Of a stretch of 64,000 nucleotides of DNA, positions 62,601 through 64,000 are shown piece after piece (the first letter of the stretch is position 1; every line of letters begins with the position of its first letter). The notes below the pieces were generated by a model that was not told where the DNA came from, did not search any database, and saw only the letters and a list, made by a program, of their open reading frames with translations. The stretch is from Catalinimonas alkaloidigena (lineage in GTDB: Bacteria; Bacteroidota; Bacteroidia; Cytophagales; Cyclobacteriaceae), in assembly GCF_029504655.1 (NCBI RefSeq), contig NZ_JAQFIL010000001.1, forward strand, positions 6,887,001 to 6,951,000, given 5' to 3'. The position numbers and the translations under genes are program-made.

Positions 62601-62956
62601 CTCTGAAGCTGAAGAACATTCAGAAGTTTATCTTTTACTTCAGGAAAAAAAATACCGATTTGCCTTGCCGCCTCCTCATCGCTTATCTGCCTTCTGTTAT
62701 TATATACTCGAAGCAAAGGGTCAATCACCCATTTATAGAGTATAAAAATAAATACTGCAATAAAGAGAAAAAAAAGAATTGTTCTTCCTACAGAGTTAAG
62801 ACGAATAGTATATTCCAGAGAGCTAACAACCAAATAAACAGTAAGTAGTACTGCTCCAAAATATATACTTCCGCGAGCGAGCTTATTGAGATAAAATTTT
62901 CTCTTGTAAAGCTTGAGTTGCGTAATGACATTATTGGTGTTCGCTTCTGAGGCCAT
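59642..62956 (-). CDS. DUF4175-family protein, large coiled-coil membrane protein
   Basis: 1104 residues. Three hydrophobic segments lie near 30-50, 60-78 and about 160-175, followed by Ig-like beta domains (about 200-480) and a very long Glu/Lys/Gln-rich coiled coil (about 495-1080) with repetitive SEQQEQLNEEFDEFQKEMDELEQLNQDLK-type sequence. Typical of the Bacteroidota DUF4175 family, often beside RsbW-like and ybeY/mnmG genes as here. Function unknown; probably an envelope-spanning structural or sensor protein. Confidence 0.9.
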   Translation of the reverse strand: MASEANTNNVITQLKLYKRKFYLNKLARGSIYFGAVLLTVYLVVSSLEYTIRLNSVGRTILFFLFIAVFIFILYKWVIDPLLRVYNNRRQISDEEAARQIGIFFPEVKDKLLNVLQLQRNTDVDNTLLSASIAQKTQQISVVSFPVAINLKDNLKYIKYLAIPAILVLFLFVSIPQLFSESNERLVNFNKEFVPEAPFTFHLQTETLLAFKNEDFSVDLAIEGDAMPDKVYLITAGRKFRMSSNEAGIFQYNFQNIQRDVSFSIEAAGFSTQEYNVNVVERPNLKDFSVFLNYPDYLGKEDKRLNNVGNLQVPEGTEVTWKFNALASDSMHLTFVEQEESYKLEEEADQVFSFEKQIFQADHYQIDLKNEYSSNKQNIRYFLDVIPDQHPKISLEQFQDTTMYQFLVLGGNVSDDYGLTQLALYYKFEKADDGNKAEGNYQRLNLGLDTRQNNQSYYHQWQIDSFNLQPGDKIRYFLQVWDNDAVNGYKASKTSSYVFSIPDRKAIKESLNKSSEQTQTQISKTVQQAEQLKKEIEDVEKKLRGKKELSWQEKQKLEDIIKRRQALEKELQELKEQNEATNMKREQFNQQSEEMQEKINQLQNLMEELLDEETKKLYEELQKMLEEQAELDKIQNKLRELGDKEQNLEEELERSLELFKRMKFDMKLEELEDELSEKAEEQEKLGEASENKENSTEELSEQQEQLNEEFDEFQKEMDELEQLNQDLKNPAPMQDMSEEKQQIQEEQQKAKESLDQGKRKKAQQSQKNSAQQMKKMAQKMQQMQQSMEMEMLQENMDNLRNILDNLITLSFDQEDIMKSFRDVKQNDPRFIDLSQEQLKIRDDAQIIEDSLLSLAERVFQIQSFITREVKDMNQYMEESMEALKERQQYKAISKQQFTMTSMNNLALLLNDVLSQMQQQMADAMGNPQKKPGQSQQNMNMSELQRQLNEQIDQLRKSGKSGRALSEELAKLAAEQEKIRKMMQEMKDSDEEGGGGAGDELSKKMEETETDLVNKKLTSELIERQKEIMTRLLEVEKSMREQELDDERKGETAKSDYERKASESFEEYIKAKKQEIELLKTVPVRLNPYYKNEANKYFQRLNNNSK

Positions 62957-63059
62957 ACTCTTAGAAATGAAAGGTTTAAATGTATAGAACTTATAAAACC
63001 GGAGATATAGTTCAAGCTATCTGGATAAAAAAATTACATTAAGAAATATACTCCTTTAT

Positions 63060-63827
63060 TTACAAGTCTTTCAGTTCCAGCACAATCGGACAATGATCTG
63101 AGTGCTTTACTTCACTCAAAATAGAAGCTCCCGATAAGCGGTTCTCCATATTTTGAGTAGCCATATGATAGTCAATTCGCCAACCTTTATTTTTCTCACG
63201 AGCCCGGGCACGATAACTCCACCAGGAATATTGGTGGGGTGATTCATCAAAGTAACGAAATGTATCGATAAAGCCAGTTTCTAAAAAATTAGTCATCCAA
63301 TCTCTTTCTTCAGGTAAAAAGCCCGAAGAGTTTTTGTTTCTTACTGGATCGTGAATATCAATAGGGCGATGACAAATATTGTAATCACCACTTATGATGA
63401 GATTAGGGTATTGGTTTTTTAGGCTTTGAATATACTGTTCGAAATCGCTTAGCCACTTCATTTTAAAATCCTGGCGAATGTCTCCGCTCGAACCAGATGG
63501 CATATAGACACTCATTACTGAAAAATCAGCATAATCTGCTCTAAGTACTCTACCTTCGGCATCATAAGTATCCATACTACAACCATATTCTACCTGCAGA
63601 GGTTTGGTTTTACTTAAAATCCCTACTCCACTATAACCTTTTTTGATAGCAGGCATCCAATAGGTATGGTAGCCTAAATTTTCAAAATCCTTAATATTAA
63701 TTTGTCCCGATTGTGCTTTAATTTCCTGAAGACAAATGATATCAGCATTATCCTCTTCAATCCATTCAACGAAACCTTTTGCGACAGCTGCACGAATTCC
63801 ATTGACGTTATAAGAAACAATTCTCAT
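63060..63827 (-). CDS. xth: Exodeoxyribonuclease III (AP endonuclease, Xth family)
   Basis: 255 residues; removes 3' blocks and nicks abasic sites in base-excision repair. The active-site series is complete: SYNVNGIRAA, LQEIKAQ (metal Glu), GYSGVGILSK, SGDYNICHRPIDIHDP and HSDHCPIVLEL at the end. Separate from the DUF4175 unit by 103 bases. Confidence 0.96.
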   Translation of the reverse strand: MRIVSYNVNGIRAAVAKGFVEWIEEDNADIICLQEIKAQSGQINIKDFENLGYHTYWMPAIKKGYSGVGILSKTKPLQVEYGCSMDTYDAEGRVLRADYADFSVMSVYMPSGSSGDIRQDFKMKWLSDFEQYIQSLKNQYPNLIISGDYNICHRPIDIHDPVRNKNSSGFLPEERDWMTNFLETGFIDTFRYFDESPHQYSWWSYRARAREKNKGWRIDYHMATQNMENRLSGASILSEVKHSDHCPIVLELKDL

Positions 63828-63830
63828 GTA

Positions 63831-64000
63831 TTATATTTCTATACCAAGTTCTTGATTAAAGTAATCAATAATATGCATTTTCAGAAGTTTTTCTTGCTCA
63901 AGTAAATCAAAATGAGGAAGCTTTTTGATTAATTTCCAGTGGGGCCAGCCCTGTTGATCAACCCCCTCTAACTGATAGAAGCCGGAAAGAGAAAGCACTT
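63831..64000 (-). CDS. 3' end of an unidentified gene, cut by the window edge
   Basis: On the minus strand an open frame enters at 64000 and stops with TAA at 63831-63833, giving at least 55 residues. The visible end is GWPHWKLIKKLPHFDLLEQEKLLKMHIIDYFNQELGIEI, soluble and helical. The stop is three bases from the xth start, so this gene is probably co-transcribed with xth. No family recognised from this fragment. Confidence 0.6.
   Translation of the reverse strand, partial: VLSLSGFYQLEGVDQQGWPHWKLIKKLPHFDLLEQEKLLKMHIIDYFNQELGIEI

Noticed and set aside
1..64000. CRISPR array
   Set aside because: I scanned for regularly spaced identical repeats of about 25-40 bases and saw none; the only tandem repeats are the short coding ones at 9250-9354.

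Overview
This is chromosomal sequence from a member of the Bacteroidota, most likely the order Cytophagales. The signs are Bacteroidota-style promoters (a -7 box TAnnTTTG instead of the E. coli -10), little Shine-Dalgarno signal, and typical family members: DUF4175, TamB, the Bat-type DUF58/VWA locus, SusC-free lipoproteins with early Cys lipoboxes, and an Ig-like lipoprotein. Phylum is confident; order is inference and no species is claimed.

Positions 1-35,900 are mostly housekeeping and metabolism. There is a PerR-like regulator with a 2-Cys peroxiredoxin, a BlaI/BlaR1-type pair behind a perfect palindromic operator, and a galactose operon (SSS transporter, galK, galT). These are followed by a MORN-repeat protein, a 50-residue tandem-repeat microprotein, a UbiA-family enzyme, mazG, an NqrM-like protein, glmM and a cysteine desulfurase. 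Next come deoC overlapping a frameshifted acylphosphatase gene, a giant TamB, a DUF58/BatD-like/BatA cluster, a DUF4160/DUF2442 pair, a BASS transporter, purE/purK, a sulfatase, a membrane-anchored MutS-like ATPase, lysA, an S41 protease and tRNA-Val(GAC).

Positions 35,982-50,339 are a mobile genomic island of about 14.4 kb. It sits in the 3' end of tRNA-Val(GAC), is bounded by a 21-bp direct repeat (20/21 identical), is visibly more AT-rich than its surroundings, and carries a tyrosine recombinase just inside the right end plus a Rep-like protein and an excisionase-like HTH protein. Its cargo is two putative conflict/defence modules. The first (36.5-43.4 kb) is a VWA / PP2C phosphatase / Ser-Thr kinase triad resembling YegL-YegK-YegI (TerY-P). 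It is extended by a second, co-linear kinase with a transmembrane coiled coil and a likely extracytoplasmic beta domain, and by two proteins sharing a TGGNLxxQxxAIGxxAKN motif. The second (45.8-48.9 kb) is a SIR2-like protein with an all-helical partner, divergent from an AbiU2/HEPN-like protein and a small protein.

Positions 50,400-64,000 return to core genes: an unknown membrane-anchored protein, a Na+/Ca2+ exchanger-type protein and a TPR protein. An AT-rich gap at 54,329-54,744 then holds ten DnaA-box-like 9-mers and nested inverted repeats, and I read it as the chromosomal origin oriC. Beyond it are an Ig-like lipoprotein, mnmG (a classic origin neighbour), ybeY, an RsbW-like ATPase, a coiled-coil DUF4175 protein, an exonuclease III gene and the 3' end of a further gene. 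The strongest items for a second look are the island's kinase cassette, the SIR2 and AbiU2-like genes, the origin, the frameshifted acylphosphatase on a 9-T run, and the repeat microprotein.
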